Positions 34,062 to 43,699 of a stretch of DNA of 64,000 bases are shown one piece after another. The first letter of the stretch is position 1. Every line of letters begins with the position of its first letter. The DNA is from Nocardia sp. SYP-A9097 (GTDB lineage: Bacteria > Actinomycetota > Actinomycetes > Mycobacteriales > Mycobacteriaceae): the NCBI RefSeq assembly GCF_009649815.1, contig NZ_WJIC01000026.1, forward strand, positions 9,444 to 73,443, written 5' to 3'. The notes under the pieces are model-generated. The model searched no databases and had not been told where the DNA came from. It saw only the letters and a program-made list of their open reading frames with translations. The position numbers and the translations under genes were made by a program.

Positions 34062-35091
34062 TTTCGGATTCCTGCCGCACTCCCCAGGTGACGCCGTGCG
34101 CGCTCAGGTGGTTGAGGAAATCGGCCGGGTCGAAAGCCTGTGCGGGACTGAGGACTCCGGGGCGCGCGCCGTCGATGGCCAGGCGGCGCGCGGCCTCCAC
34201 CGCGATGATCGCGGTGAGGCCGTAGCCGTCGGGGCCGGTGACCCAGCCGCTGGTTCGGGTGCCATCGGTGGCGGTGGCTTGGGCGAACATGAACCAGCGA
34301 CCCTGGCGTTCCTGTTCGGTGAGGGTGGCCGGGATCGAGTCGACCACGTCCGGGGTGAGTGCGCTGAACAGTACGGCCACGTCGGCGCGGATACGACTGC
34401 GTACGTGGCGGGCGCGTACATGCTGTGGGACGGTGACGATACCGGGCGTGGTCAATACTCCGACCTCGACCGGGTCCGCTTCGCCGGGAACCCGCAAGGG
34501 GGTGGCGTCGGGTTCGACCGGCACCCAACGGCTTTCGGTGTATTCGAAGGGATCCAGGGCCAGGACCGCGGCCATGGTGCGTGCGGTGCCGCGCGAGACC
34601 GGGCCCGGGTGGCGTAGATCTGCGATGACGAGTTCATCGATGGGGGAGTTCAGGTGGGCGGCGGTGAGTGCGGCGATCAGGTCGCCGGGACCACCGTCAT
34701 CGGCCATTGCCGGGACGAGACTGACCCCGGCGCGGGTGGCCGCTTCGCTGTAGGTGTCGAAAACTGTTCGCAGGTAATGCGGTTCACCGGTGGTGTCGAC
34801 ATAGGGGGTGCCCGCGGCGAGGGCGGCCTCGATGACCGGTGCGGCCCAGCGGGTGAAGGGTCCGGCGGCATTGACGACTGCGTCGCAATCGGCGAAAGCC
34901 GTCGTCAGCGTGGTGCTGTCGTCGAGGGCGGCGACGCGGATCTCGGCGTCGGGTAGCCCGGCGGCGTCGGCGGCTGCCCGCAGTCGGTTTTCGTCCCGGC
35001 CCACCAGGATCGGGGTGAGCGCGCGGCGGCCCAGTTCGGCGACGGCCAGACCACCGGTGAATCCGGTGGCTCCGTACACGGCAATTCTCAT
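34045..35091 (-). CDS. Saccharopine dehydrogenase-like / trans-acting enoyl reductase family
   Basis: ATG 35091 starts MRIAVYGATGFTGGLAVAEL, a Rossmann fold GATGFTG typical of the saccharopine dehydrogenase NADP-binding family, followed by VVNAAGPFTRWAAPVIEAAL and YVDTTGEPHYLR. Mycobacterial relatives (Rv2449c/Rv2953 type) include trans-acting enoyl reductases of lipid synthesis. 348 residues. The substrate is unknown. Divergent to the AraC gene at 35231. Confidence 0.8.
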   Translation of the reverse strand: MRIAVYGATGFTGGLAVAELGRRALTPILVGRDENRLRAAADAAGLPDAEIRVAALDDSTTLTTAFADCDAVVNAAGPFTRWAAPVIEAALAAGTPYVDTTGEPHYLRTVFDTYSEAATRAGVSLVPAMADDGGPGDLIAALTAAHLNSPIDELVIADLRHPGPVSRGTARTMAAVLALDPFEYTESRWVPVEPDATPLRVPGEADPVEVGVLTTPGIVTVPQHVRARHVRSRIRADVAVLFSALTPDVVDSIPATLTEQERQGRWFMFAQATATDGTRTSGWVTGPDGYGLTAIIAVEAARRLAIDGARPGVLSPAQAFDPADFLNHLSAHGVTWGVRQESEISSSR

Positions 35092-35230
35092 GGGAGACAA
35101 CTCCAGAGCTGAAGGGTTGGAACCGATGGGCATCGGCCCGGTATTCACGCTACGAACCGGATTCGGGACGATCCATGCTCATTGAGCCTCCGGACATGTC
35201 CGAACGTCCTGGAGTGTGCGCACCCGACGT

Positions 35231-36154
35231 ATGGTGGACAGGGTGGATATTCTCAGCGATGCCGTGGCGGCCATGCGTATCGGCACACCGCATTCCAATC
35301 GCACCGAGATGCGCGCGCCATGGGGTCTGCGTTTCCCGCCGCAGGACGGCGCGGGATTCCATGTGGTGCTGCGTGGTTCGTGCTGGCTCACCCCCGCGCG
35401 CGGGGATCCGATCCACTTGCAGGTCGGGGATGTGGCGTTCCTGCCACGCGAAACGGGGCACGCCATCGGTGACCGGCCCGCCGGCGCGCATGCCGACCGT
35501 GATGCGCCCGGCGGGCATGAGACCACCGTATTGTTGTGCGGCGCATACATTCTGGACCAGTCGCGTGCGCATCCGCTGCTGAGTGAACTACCCGATGTGA
35601 TTCACCTGCCCGCCCGTATCGGGCATCACACGGCCTTGCGCGGGGCGATCGACCTGCTCGGACTCGAACTCGACACCCGGCAGCAATCCGGGGTGATCGC
35701 GCCGCTGCTGGAAGTGCTGCTGCAGTACATGTTGCGTGCCTGGTACGACGATCAACCCGATGTGAGCGGGTGGGCGGGGGCGCTGCGCGATCCGGCGATC
35801 TATGCCGCGCTGGCGGCCATGCATGCCGATCCCGGAGCGCCGTGGACGGTGAAATCCCTTGGCGCACAGGCGGGTCTGTCCCGGTCGATGTTCGCCCGGC
35901 GTTTCACCGCGACCGTCGGCATCGCCCCGCAAACCTATCTGACCTGGTGGCGTATGACCTTGGCGGCGCGGGTGCTGCGTGAGAGTGACGCCCTGGTGCG
36001 GGTGGTGGCCGAACGCTTCGGGTACACCTCCGAATTCGCGTTCGCCAAGGCGTTCAAACGCGAATTCGGTGTCGCGCCGGGCAGATACCGGAGCTCGCCG
36101 GGTGCGGGCTCCGGTATCGCGGCGTCAGGGCAGCAGGACCAGTCGTCCGCGTAG
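35231..36154 (+). CDS. AraC-family regulator with cupin sensor
   Basis: ATG 35231 opens MVDRVDILSDAVAAMRIGTP. Residues ~15-130 are a cupin-like AraC-type ligand domain (the GFHVVLRGSCWLT, HLQVGDVAFLPRETGHAI pattern of cupin_6), and residues ~200-295 are a double helix-turn-helix (WTVKSLGAQAGLSRSMFARR, LVRVVAERFGYTSEFAFAKA). 307 residues. The last 30 bases overlap the convergent oxidoreductase gene. It may control the divergent dehydrogenase gene at 34045 or the neighbouring reductase. Confidence 0.85.
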   Translation: MVDRVDILSDAVAAMRIGTPHSNRTEMRAPWGLRFPPQDGAGFHVVLRGSCWLTPARGDPIHLQVGDVAFLPRETGHAIGDRPAGAHADRDAPGGHETTVLLCGAYILDQSRAHPLLSELPDVIHLPARIGHHTALRGAIDLLGLELDTRQQSGVIAPLLEVLLQYMLRAWYDDQPDVSGWAGALRDPAIYAALAAMHADPGAPWTVKSLGAQAGLSRSMFARRFTATVGIAPQTYLTWWRMTLAARVLRESDALVRVVAERFGYTSEFAFAKAFKREFGVAPGRYRSSPGAGSGIAASGQQDQSSA

Positions 36155-37045
36155 CCCGCCCTTTTCGAAGCGGGCGTGCGCGGATCCGGCGTCGGCGAAC
36201 GCAACGGTGTCCGCGACCCGCAAGGTCAGGGTGCCGGCGTCGACCAGTTCGGCCAGTTCGGCGAGGCGGGCACCATTGGGGGCCTGCTGCACGGTGTGCA
36301 CGGTGATCCCGCGCTCGGATTGCGGGGCGGCGGGCGGGAGCAGTGCCACGAACCGGCCGCCCTCACGGACCACGGCGATCAATTCCGCACCGCGCACCGC
36401 GGCGTCGATGACCGCGTCGATACCCAGTGCGCGCAGCGATTCGAGATCAGCGTGCTCACGGTCCACGAAATCGGTTGCGCCCAAAGAACGTACGAGTTCC
36501 GCATCGCCCGCACCGGCCACCGCGATCACCTGCGCGCCGCTCGCGGCCGCCAACTGCACCGCGTATCCGCCCACACCGCCGGCCGCGCCGGTGACCAGCA
36601 CGGTCTGCCCCCGGGTGGGTTGGGCCGCGGACACCGCCAGATCCGCGGTGATGGCATTCAGCGGGAGGGTGGACGCCGCGACCAGATCCGCGGCTTGCGG
36701 AGCCGGGGCGAGGATATCCGCGTCGATCACCACGTACTCGGCGGCCGCGCCGACCGGATCGGCCAGCCACGGCAGCAATCCGATGACCGGTTGCCCCACG
36801 GTGAACGCGGTGACGCCCGCGCCCAGCCCGTGGACGGTTCCGGCGAACTCCAGCCCCGGAATATAGATCTCCCGTTCGGGCAGCAGGCCCGTCAAGTATC
36901 CGGCGCGAGCCGCGGTGTCCGCCGGATTCACCGGGCTCGCAACAACTTTCACCAGCACCTGCCCCGCGCCGGGGGTAGGTATGGGCAGGTCCAGGACGGT
37001 CAAGACCTCCGGCCCGCCGAATTCACGAAATGCCACAGCACGCAT
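36125..37045 (-). CDS. MDR-family NADP-dependent oxidoreductase
   Basis: ATG 37045 starts MRAVAFREFGGPEVLTVLDL. The 306-residue protein shows the quinone-reductase pattern: SPVNPADTAARAGYL, IYIPGLEFAGTVHGLGAGVT and the dinucleotide loop VTGAAGGVGGYAV, and ends RGRLVLLP. No zinc ligands are seen. It is divergent to an HxlR regulator (37200), a common pairing for inducible quinone or aldehyde detoxification; control by that regulator is inferred. Confidence 0.85.
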   Translation of the reverse strand: MRAVAFREFGGPEVLTVLDLPIPTPGAGQVLVKVVASPVNPADTAARAGYLTGLLPEREIYIPGLEFAGTVHGLGAGVTAFTVGQPVIGLLPWLADPVGAAAEYVVIDADILAPAPQAADLVAASTLPLNAITADLAVSAAQPTRGQTVLVTGAAGGVGGYAVQLAAASGAQVIAVAGAGDAELVRSLGATDFVDREHADLESLRALGIDAVIDAAVRGAELIAVVREGGRFVALLPPAAPQSERGITVHTVQQAPNGARLAELAELVDAGTLTLRVADTVAFADAGSAHARFEKGGLRGRLVLLP

Positions 37046-37199
37046 CGGAATGCTCCTGAGTATGAGATGAGTTGGAATGTCCACCGGTGGAACGCCTCCG
37101 CCGGTAATCCGGCAGCGGGCGCATCCCCAAATTAAGCCCGGCAGTCACCTCGTGAGAAGAAGGCACCGGCAAGTGCCTAGCCCACCGGAAGGAATCCGC

Positions 37200-37598
37200 G
37201 TGCCCACCCGAACCGTGTCCCAGCAGCGCGAACAGCGCAAGAACGCCTACAACGCCTTCGTCGCGGCCTGCCCCACCAACAAACTCATGGACACCCTCGG
37301 CGACAAATGGACCGGCCTGGTGCTGTCCACTCTCACCGAGGGTCCGCGCCGGTACGGTGAAATCTCCGCCATCGTCGCGGGTATCACCAACAAGATGCTC
37401 ACCCAAACCCTGCGCACCCTCGAACGGGACGGCCTGCTCACCCGTCACGTGACCGCGCAGGTCCCGGTGCGCGTGGACTACGCGCTCACCCCGCTCGGGC
37501 GCAGCCTGATCCCCATCCTGCATCTGCTCAAGGACTGGGCCGAGGAGAACATGGACGATGTCTTCGCCGCCCGTGCCGCCTTCGACAGCGCGAACTGA
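37200..37598 (+). CDS. HxlR-family regulator
   Basis: GTG 37200 is chosen since ggaagga lies 7-13 bases upstream and the frame upstream has no family resemblance. The 132-residue protein has the HxlR pattern CPTNKLMDTLGDKWTGLVLS, the winged helix RRYGEISAIVAGITNKMLTQ and TLRTLERDGLLTRH. A cysteine just before the domain (AACP) may serve as redox sensor, as in related HypR/QorR-type regulators. Divergent to the oxidoreductase gene. Confidence 0.85.
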   Translation: MPTRTVSQQREQRKNAYNAFVAACPTNKLMDTLGDKWTGLVLSTLTEGPRRYGEISAIVAGITNKMLTQTLRTLERDGLLTRHVTAQVPVRVDYALTPLGRSLIPILHLLKDWAEENMDDVFAARAAFDSAN

Positions 37599-37659
37599 AT
37601 CCGAACTCGAATCTGCCTGCGGGGGAATGCGAGTCGCAGCGGAGCTGTTGCCCGCAGGT

Positions 37660-38496
37660 ATGGCGAATGATCGACTGGGCAAATTCGGGGTGTGGCTGCC
37701 CCATCCGATGGCGACCCCCGACGGGGTGCGTGAACTCGAACAACTCGGCTACGGCGCGATATGGCTGGGCAGCTCGCCCGCCGCGGACTGGGACGGCTAC
37801 GAGGCACTCCTGTCCGCCTCGGAGTCGATCACCATCGGCACCAGCATCGTCAATGTGTGGGCGTCCCCGGCCGAGGAATCCGCGCGAACCTTCCACCGCC
37901 TCGAGGACCGCTACCCCGGCCGGTTCCTGCTCGGTATCGGCGCCGGGCACCGCGAGCAGAACGACGGATACACCAAACCCTTTGACGCACTGGTGAATTA
38001 CCTCGACGAGCTGGACGAGGCCGGAGTGCCGAAGGAGCGTCGCGCCCTGGCCGCCCTCGGCCCGAAGGTCGCCGAACTCGCGCGCGACCGCACCGCCGGA
38101 GCCCTGCCCTACCTGACCACCCCCGACCACACCGCGGCCCTGCGCACCCTGCTCGGCCCCGACACCCTGATCGCCACCGAACACAAGATCGTGCTGGACG
38201 CCGACCCCGAGCGCGCCCGCACCATCGGCCGCGACTACACCCGCTTCTACCTCACCCTCAGCAACTACGCGAACAACCTGCGCCGCTCCGGTTTCGGACC
38301 CGAGGAGCTCGAAGGCCCCGGCAGCGACCGCCTCGTCGACGCGCTCATCCTGCACGGCACGCCCGACCGCATCCTCGACGCCGCCACCGCACACCTGCGT
38401 GCCGGCGGCGACCATGTCGCCCTGCAGGTCGTCGGCGGCGATCACCTGCAAGCCCTGCGCACCCTCGCCCCGCTGCTGACCGCGCACGCGAACTAG
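37660..38496 (+). CDS. LLM-class F420-dependent oxidoreductase
   Basis: ATG 37660 starts MANDRLGKFGVWLPHPMATP. The 278-residue protein belongs to the luciferase-like, probable F420-binding family of the type defined by MSMEG_4141 (GYGAIWLGSSPAADWDGYEA, RFLLGIGAGHREQNDGYTKP, LGPDTLIATEHKIVLDADPE). The substrate is unknown. It follows the HxlR gene by 61 bases and might be in the same unit. F420 use supports a mycolate actinobacterium. Confidence 0.85.
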   Translation: MANDRLGKFGVWLPHPMATPDGVRELEQLGYGAIWLGSSPAADWDGYEALLSASESITIGTSIVNVWASPAEESARTFHRLEDRYPGRFLLGIGAGHREQNDGYTKPFDALVNYLDELDEAGVPKERRALAALGPKVAELARDRTAGALPYLTTPDHTAALRTLLGPDTLIATEHKIVLDADPERARTIGRDYTRFYLTLSNYANNLRRSGFGPEELEGPGSDRLVDALILHGTPDRILDAATAHLRAGGDHVALQVVGGDHLQALRTLAPLLTAHAN

Positions 38497-38520
38497 CAAC
38501 ATGTCCGCGTAGCGCACGCA

Positions 38521-38808
38521 CTACAGTCGCGGGTCGAACACCAGCAGAAACCCCGAAAGCCGCAGCGCGCCCTCGGGCAACCGCTGCACATCGACCCAAA
38601 ACTCCCGGCCGGGCAGCTCATTGGTGGGCAGCCCGGCCTGTCCCGCTATCTCCTGGGCGGCCCAGGCCAGCGGCGATCGCGCCGGATGCCAAGGCGTTTC
38701 GAGATAGGCCACCGCCGTCTCACCGTCCCCGTACACCAGCACACACCGCACCCGCACCCGCTCGATCCCCACCCAGCAATCATCACCCCCGAACCCCGCC
38801 GAGCCCAC
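38521..38808 (-). CDS. Conserved small protein, unknown function
   Basis: The 95-residue product reads GIERVRVRCVLVYGDGETAV, then YLETPWHPARSPLAWAAQEI and LPGREFWVDVQRLPEGALRL, a compact alpha/beta pattern. I do not know the family. Its start ATG 38808 overlaps the end of the WYL gene by 26 bases, so the two are probably co-transcribed. Confidence 0.6.
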   Translation of the reverse strand: MGSAGFGGDDCWVGIERVRVRCVLVYGDGETAVAYLETPWHPARSPLAWAAQEIAGQAGLPTNELPGREFWVDVQRLPEGALRLSGFLLVFDPRL

Positions 38809-39709
38809 CGCTCACCCCGGGTCGTTCCCATCCCTCACCCAGATCGTTCCCGTCTGGGTGGTCGGGCGAACCGGGTGCGTCGTCGCGGGGCGTGATGGCC
38901 GCGGTGAGGCGGTGGGCGAGTGCGCGGAGGTGGTCGATTAGTTCGGGTGGTTCGTGCACATGGAATCCGAAGCCGAAAAGTCCTGTGTAGACGGCTATTT
39001 CGTCGAGCGAGTTCGAGCCGGTGTGCAGCAGGCAATGCTCATCGTCGATCGCTTCGATGACACCGATGGTCGGTGGGATGCGGTCCGCCGCGACCGCGGC
39101 CGCTACCTCGAGGGTGATGCGCGCCCGGTAGCGGTAGGGGGCGGTGCTGACCCCGCGGGACACCCAGCCGGTCAGGTCGACCTCGGGTGCCTCGCGCGGG
39201 CTGAATCGTGGCCCGTTGGGGATGCGCGGGCGGAGGCGGTCGACCCGGTAGGTGCGCCAATCCTTCTTCTCGATGTCCCAGCCGACCAGATACCAGTGCC
39301 GTCCGGTGTGTACGAGCCGATGCGGTTCGGCCGCGCGCCGGATCTCGGAGCCGTCGTGGGTGCGGTAGTCGAAGCGGAGCTGTTCGTGGTCGCGGATCGC
39401 GGCGGCGATCGTGGTGAGCACGTCCGCGTCCACGGACGGCGTGCCCGCCGGCATGGTGACGGTCGCCGCCCGCAGCGCCGAGACTCGCTGCCGCAACCGG
39501 GCGGGCAGGATCTGCTCGAGCTTCGCGAGCGCCCGCAGCGAACTCTCCTCGATACCGGTGATCGTTCCGCCCGCCGCGGTGCGCAACCCGACGACAACCG
39601 CGACCGCCTCCTCATCGTTCAAGAGCAGCGGGGGCAGTTTGGTTCCCGCGCCCAGGCGATATCCGGACGCTCCGGCGACCGCGTGCACGGGGTAGCCGAG
39701 TGTGCGCAG
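38783..39709 (-). pseudogene. WYL-domain regulator without its DNA-binding N-terminus
   Basis: From position 39709 leftwards the protein reads LRTLGYPVHAVAGASGYRLG, KLPPLLLNDEEAVAVVVGLR and, in the WYL domain, RRAAEPHRLVHTGRHWYLVG, DWRTYRVDRLR, the form normally preceded by a ~55-residue helix-turn-helix. Upstream of LRTLGYP the frame has no such domain and runs into the antisense of the epoxide hydrolase gene. I infer that a deletion removed the HTH end and start codon. The remaining frame is intact, so a ligand-binding fragment might still be made. Confidence 0.7.
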
Positions 39710-40811
39710 CTTGCCCCAGCTCGACGACCTGCATCGGCGACTGGACCAGACCCGCTGGCCCGACGGTGTCACCGGAGTCGGCTGGGCGCAGGGCATTCCG
39801 CTCGATTACACGCAGGAGCTGGTGCGGTACTGGCGCACCAGCTACGACTGGCGGGCGCAGGAGGCGCGACTCAACGAGTTCCCCCAGTTCCGCACCGAGA
39901 TCGACGGGCACAATGTGCACTTCATCCATGTCCGGTCCGCGGTGCCCGGCGCGATGGCGCTGATTCTCACCCACGGGTGGCCGGGATCGATCGTGGAGTT
40001 CCTCGACGTGATCGGTCCGCTGACCGATCCGCTCGTGCACGGTGGCCGCGCCGAGGACGCCTTCGATGTCGTCGTGCCGACCATCCCCGGATTCGGCTGG
40101 TCCGGGCCCGTGGTCGGCTGGTCGACAAGCCGGGCCGCGCGGGCGTGGGCCGAACTGATGGCGCGGCTCGGCTATGACCGCTACGCCGCACACGGGGAGG
40201 ACACCGGCGCGGCCATCTCGCGGGAACTCGCCGTGATCGATCCCGAACACGTTGTGGCACTGCATCTTACGATGATCGCCTCAGCCACCGTCACTCCCGA
40301 GACGGCCGACCTCGACAATCCCGCCGAGAAGCGCGCCCTGCAGCTGGCGCAGCGCGCACAGTACGAACTCGGCGCGTACGCGATGTTGCAAGCCAGTCGG
40401 CCGCAGACGCTGTCCTACGCGCTCGCCGATTCCCCGGTGGGTCAGTTGGCGTGGATCGTCGAACGATTCAAGGACTGGACCGACTCGACCGAGGTGCCCG
40501 AGGACGCCGTCGATCGTGACGCCATGCTGACCAACGTCATGATCTATTGGCTCAACGGCACCGCGGGCTCCTCGGCGCGCTACTACTACGAAGGCGCCGC
40601 GACCTGGGGCGCGCCCGAACCGGACACCGACGTTCCGGTCGCCGTGGCGGTGATGCCGTACGACCTCGGCATCCCGGTCCGCCGCATCGCCGAGCGGAAC
40701 CACAACATCGTGCGCTGGACCGAATTCGATCGCGGTGGACACTTCGCGGCGATGGAGGAACCGGACCTCATCATCGACGACCTGCGCGCCACATTCGGCC
40801 GATACCGTTGA
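39702..40811 (+). CDS. Epoxide hydrolase (EHN family), N-terminus shortened
   Basis: GTG 39702 opens RSLPQLDDLHRRLDQTRWPD, which corresponds to the second half of the usual first helix of EHN-type epoxide hydrolases; about ten residues (FRVDVPxADL type) seem lost at the junction with the WYL gene. The rest is complete: LILTHGWPGSIVEFLDVIGP (oxyanion loop), nucleophile Asp in HGEDTGAAIS and histidine in FDRGGHFAAMEEPD. It opens epoxides to diols. The native promoter and ribosome site were probably removed by the deletion. 369 residues. Confidence 0.75.
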   Translation: MRSLPQLDDLHRRLDQTRWPDGVTGVGWAQGIPLDYTQELVRYWRTSYDWRAQEARLNEFPQFRTEIDGHNVHFIHVRSAVPGAMALILTHGWPGSIVEFLDVIGPLTDPLVHGGRAEDAFDVVVPTIPGFGWSGPVVGWSTSRAARAWAELMARLGYDRYAAHGEDTGAAISRELAVIDPEHVVALHLTMIASATVTPETADLDNPAEKRALQLAQRAQYELGAYAMLQASRPQTLSYALADSPVGQLAWIVERFKDWTDSTEVPEDAVDRDAMLTNVMIYWLNGTAGSSARYYYEGAATWGAPEPDTDVPVAVAVMPYDLGIPVRRIAERNHNIVRWTEFDRGGHFAAMEEPDLIIDDLRATFGRYR

Positions 40812-40833
40812 CAGACACCGGATCTCGCGGCTA

Positions 40834-41322
40834 TTACGGGGCGGGGACGTCGATTGTCACTTCGGCGGGGGTGGGATTGGTGCTCACCTGGACCGTGACG
40901 CGCCCCGCGCCGGCGAGGGTGAAAAAGGCGGCATTCCAACCGTAATGCCCGTCATGCGCGGTGGTGCGGGTGTCGGTGGTGCTCACGCCGGTGTCGATAT
41001 TGCGCATGGTGACCGTGGTGGTGACCTGGCAGTCGTTCGCCGCACCCGGCGAAGCCGATAACGAGTCGAGCGGGTTCGCGTTCGTGTCGGGGGTGAAATT
41101 CACCTGCACCCTGGACGAGCTGTCGATGAAATCGACGAATTCACCGGCCTGCTGTCCCTGGCTGGCGGATACCTCGGCGCGGACCGTTCCCGCGCATCCG
41201 GTTCCCACGTCGACGTGCGCGGGGTCGAAAGATACCGGGTCCGCGGACGCGGGACCGGCCGATACTGCGAATACGACGATCGGCAGGAGGGGTACTGCCG
41301 CGAATTTCGGAACGCCTCGCAT
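40834..41322 (-). CDS. Secreted protein, unknown function
   Basis: ATG 41322 opens a signal peptide (MRGVPKFAAVPLLPIVVFAV, cleavage after PASA). The mature ~135 residues hold two cysteines (GTGCAG and NDCQVTT) and a beta-rich pattern ending TVQVSTNPTPAEVTIDVPAP. I do not recognise a family. It is convergent with the epoxide hydrolase gene. Complete. Confidence 0.7.
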   Translation of the reverse strand: MRGVPKFAAVPLLPIVVFAVSAGPASADPVSFDPAHVDVGTGCAGTVRAEVSASQGQQAGEFVDFIDSSSRVQVNFTPDTNANPLDSLSASPGAANDCQVTTTVTMRNIDTGVSTTDTRTTAHDGHYGWNAAFFTLAGAGRVTVQVSTNPTPAEVTIDVPAP

Positions 41323-41416
41323 GATGACTCCCGTCCTTGTACGGATCAGCGGCAATATGCTGGCAACGTTTTACGCCAGCAGAGCGGAATTCGCGGTACT
41401 CGAGGATTCCCGCCGA

Positions 41417-42481
41417 CTACGAGTCCTTCGGGGTGGCTTTGCGGCTGGGTTGCACGCGGGGTGGCTCGTTGGGCATTTTCGGGTATTGGGGCGGCCAGGG
41501 AGCGTCCATCAGGCCCGAGGCCAGGTCCTTTTCCGACATTTCCAGCAGGGGAGTCAAGGATTGAGGGAGGCGGTCGGACCAGGGGTCCCCTAGAGCGGCG
41601 ACGCGCGCGGGGACCGTCGCGATGGTCATATCGTCGTTGGTGACCGAGTCCAGGGCGTCCCAGGACAGGGGAGTGGAGACTTGGGCGCCTACCTTCGGGC
41701 GTACGCACCAGGCGCCGAAAACTGTTTTGTGGGGCGCGTTTTGGTTGAAGTCGACGAAGACCCGGGAGCCGCGTTCCTCCTTCCACCACGCCGCGGTGAT
41801 GGTGTCGGGGTGGCGGCGTTCGAGTTCGCGGGCCAAAGCCACTGCGGCGGAACGGACTTGGTAGCCATCCCAGCGCGGTTCCAGCAGGGCGTACAGGTGC
41901 AGGCCGCGCGAGCCGGAGGTTTTCACCCGCACATCGATGCCGAGCTCGGTGCACAGATCCCGTGTGCGCCTTGCGGCTTCGCGCAGATCCTCGAAGCTGA
42001 TACCGGGCGAGGGATCCAGGTCGATGCGGAGTTCGTCGGTGATCCCGGTCGGGGGAAGCAGATCGCCGTTGGCGTCGTGGACCTGCGGGGTGGCGGCCTC
42101 GAGTTCGGCGCCGGCGTGGGTGGGCCAGACGTGAAAACCCAAGCAGCCCAGGTTCACCGCCCACAGAATATGCGCCATATCGGCGGCCACGAGGGCGTCA
42201 CTGGTGGTGCCGTTGGGGGTGCAGACCACCGTCGTCCGCAACCAATCCGGGACCGATTTGGGGACACGTTTCTGGAACCACGACTTACCGGACGCCCCAT
42301 CGGGATAACGCTCGAGCAGGACCGGGCGGTCACGAATGGTGTTCATGATCGGTTCGGCCACCGACAGGTAATAGTTGGCCAGATCCAATTTGGTTTCGCC
42401 GCGCTTGTTGAAGTAGACCTTGCCGGGATTGGAGAGGGTCACGCTGTGCCCGTCCACCTCGAGCTCGATGGAATCGCTCAC
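41417..42481 (-). CDS. LigD-type DNA polymerase/primase domain protein
   Basis: ATG 42481 overlaps the ligase stop (ATGA). The 354-residue protein has the archaeo-eukaryotic primase motifs of LigD polymerase domains: DELRIDLDPSPGI (metal-binding DxD), VKTSGSRGLHLYALL (SGxxGxH) and GSRVFVDFNQNAPHKTVFGA. Mycobacterial equivalents (Rv3730c next to ligC) act in backup end joining and repair. No Ku gene is in the window. Confidence 0.88.
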   Translation of the reverse strand: MSDSIELEVDGHSVTLSNPGKVYFNKRGETKLDLANYYLSVAEPIMNTIRDRPVLLERYPDGASGKSWFQKRVPKSVPDWLRTTVVCTPNGTTSDALVAADMAHILWAVNLGCLGFHVWPTHAGAELEAATPQVHDANGDLLPPTGITDELRIDLDPSPGISFEDLREAARRTRDLCTELGIDVRVKTSGSRGLHLYALLEPRWDGYQVRSAAVALARELERRHPDTITAAWWKEERGSRVFVDFNQNAPHKTVFGAWCVRPKVGAQVSTPLSWDALDSVTNDDMTIATVPARVAALGDPWSDRLPQSLTPLLEMSEKDLASGLMDAPWPPQYPKMPNEPPRVQPSRKATPKDS

Positions 42482-43587
42482 CGCGCAACACCTTTCGCCT
42501 CATCGAAAATCGCCGACAGCTCGGCGGGGGCGACCTCGTCGAGCTGGGCATAGGTACAGGATTCGGGGGTGCGGTCGGTGCGGAACCGCACCAGCCGCCC
42601 ACCGTGGCGCAGCCGCCCCGCCATCACATGCTCATAGCGGACCTCGGCGACCAGTTCGGTGCGCAACGGCTCCCAGGACAGATCCTTACCGCCGGTCCAA
42701 CGGCTCACTCCGCCCGGCATTTTGCCGTCCGCGCGGGCCTGGGCGGCGGCATCGGCCCACTCCCGCCACGGATGATTCTCCAACGCGTCCACCCGCAAAG
42801 GCGCGAGCTCGTCGACGAGTTCCTTGCGCCGGGCGGCGGTGAAACTGCTCGCCACCCCGACATGATGCAGACTGCCCTCGGCATCGAAGAGCCCCAGCAG
42901 CAGCGACCCCACACCCTGGCCGTCCTTGTGCCAGCGGAATCCGGCGATCACACAATCGGCGGTCCGTTCATGCTTGACCTTGAACATGACCCGCTTGTCC
43001 TGCAGATACGCCAGATCCGCGGCCTTGACCATCACCCCGTCGAAACCCGCGCCCTCGAACCGGGTGAACCAGTCCTGCGCCACATCGGGATCATCGGTGA
43101 TGGGAGTCAGGTGGATGCGTTCGAGCCCGTCCGTGCCGTCCCCACCGCCGTGCAGAATCGTCTCCAGCAGCCTGCGGCGTTCGGAGAACGGCTCACCCGT
43201 CAGATCCCGATCACCGAGCGCGAGCAGATCGAACCCGACGAAACTGGCCGGTGTCTCCACCGCCAGCTTGTTCACCCGCGAGGCCGCCGGATGCAACCGC
43301 TGCTGCAGCGTGTCGAAATCGAGGCCGTTCTCGGTGACGATGACGATCTCACCGTCCACCACACACTTGTCCGGCAGCGCCTTGCGCAGCAGTTCGACAA
43401 GTTCGGGGAAGTACCGAGTGAGTGGTCGATCATTGCGGGATCCGAGTTCGATCTCGTCGCCGTCGCGAAAGACGATGCACCGGAACCCGTCCCATTTGGG
43501 TTCATAGCGCAAACCCCCCTCGCGGGGCAGGGTCGAGACCGATTTGGCCAGCATCGGTTTCACCGGTGGGGTGACGGGCAGCTCCAC
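42478..43587 (-). CDS. ligC: ATP-dependent DNA ligase, LigC type
   Basis: GTG 43587 is preceded by gaggaggtcgt. The 369-residue protein has the nucleotidyltransferase motifs: adenylated Lys in EPKWDGFRC, SRNDRPLTRYFPEL, VDGEIV, GFDGVMVK and FKVKHERT, then an OB domain. Product size and partner gene match mycobacterial LigC (Rv3731), which joins nicks and ends in nonhomologous repair. The two genes overlap by four bases, so they are translated together. Confidence 0.88.
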   Translation of the reverse strand: MELPVTPPVKPMLAKSVSTLPREGGLRYEPKWDGFRCIVFRDGDEIELGSRNDRPLTRYFPELVELLRKALPDKCVVDGEIVIVTENGLDFDTLQQRLHPAASRVNKLAVETPASFVGFDLLALGDRDLTGEPFSERRRLLETILHGGGDGTDGLERIHLTPITDDPDVAQDWFTRFEGAGFDGVMVKAADLAYLQDKRVMFKVKHERTADCVIAGFRWHKDGQGVGSLLLGLFDAEGSLHHVGVASSFTAARRKELVDELAPLRVDALENHPWREWADAAAQARADGKMPGGVSRWTGGKDLSWEPLRTELVAEVRYEHVMAGRLRHGGRLVRFRTDRTPESCTYAQLDEVAPAELSAIFDEAKGVAR

Positions 43588-43699
43588 ACGACCTCCTCGG
43601 GTTGGGTTCACCCAGGTAGACGGCGCGACCGGTGAGAATTCACCGGTCCGCGTCCCAGAAAAGATCGTAGTGCCGTACTGGTCGGTTTTGCGGTACCGC

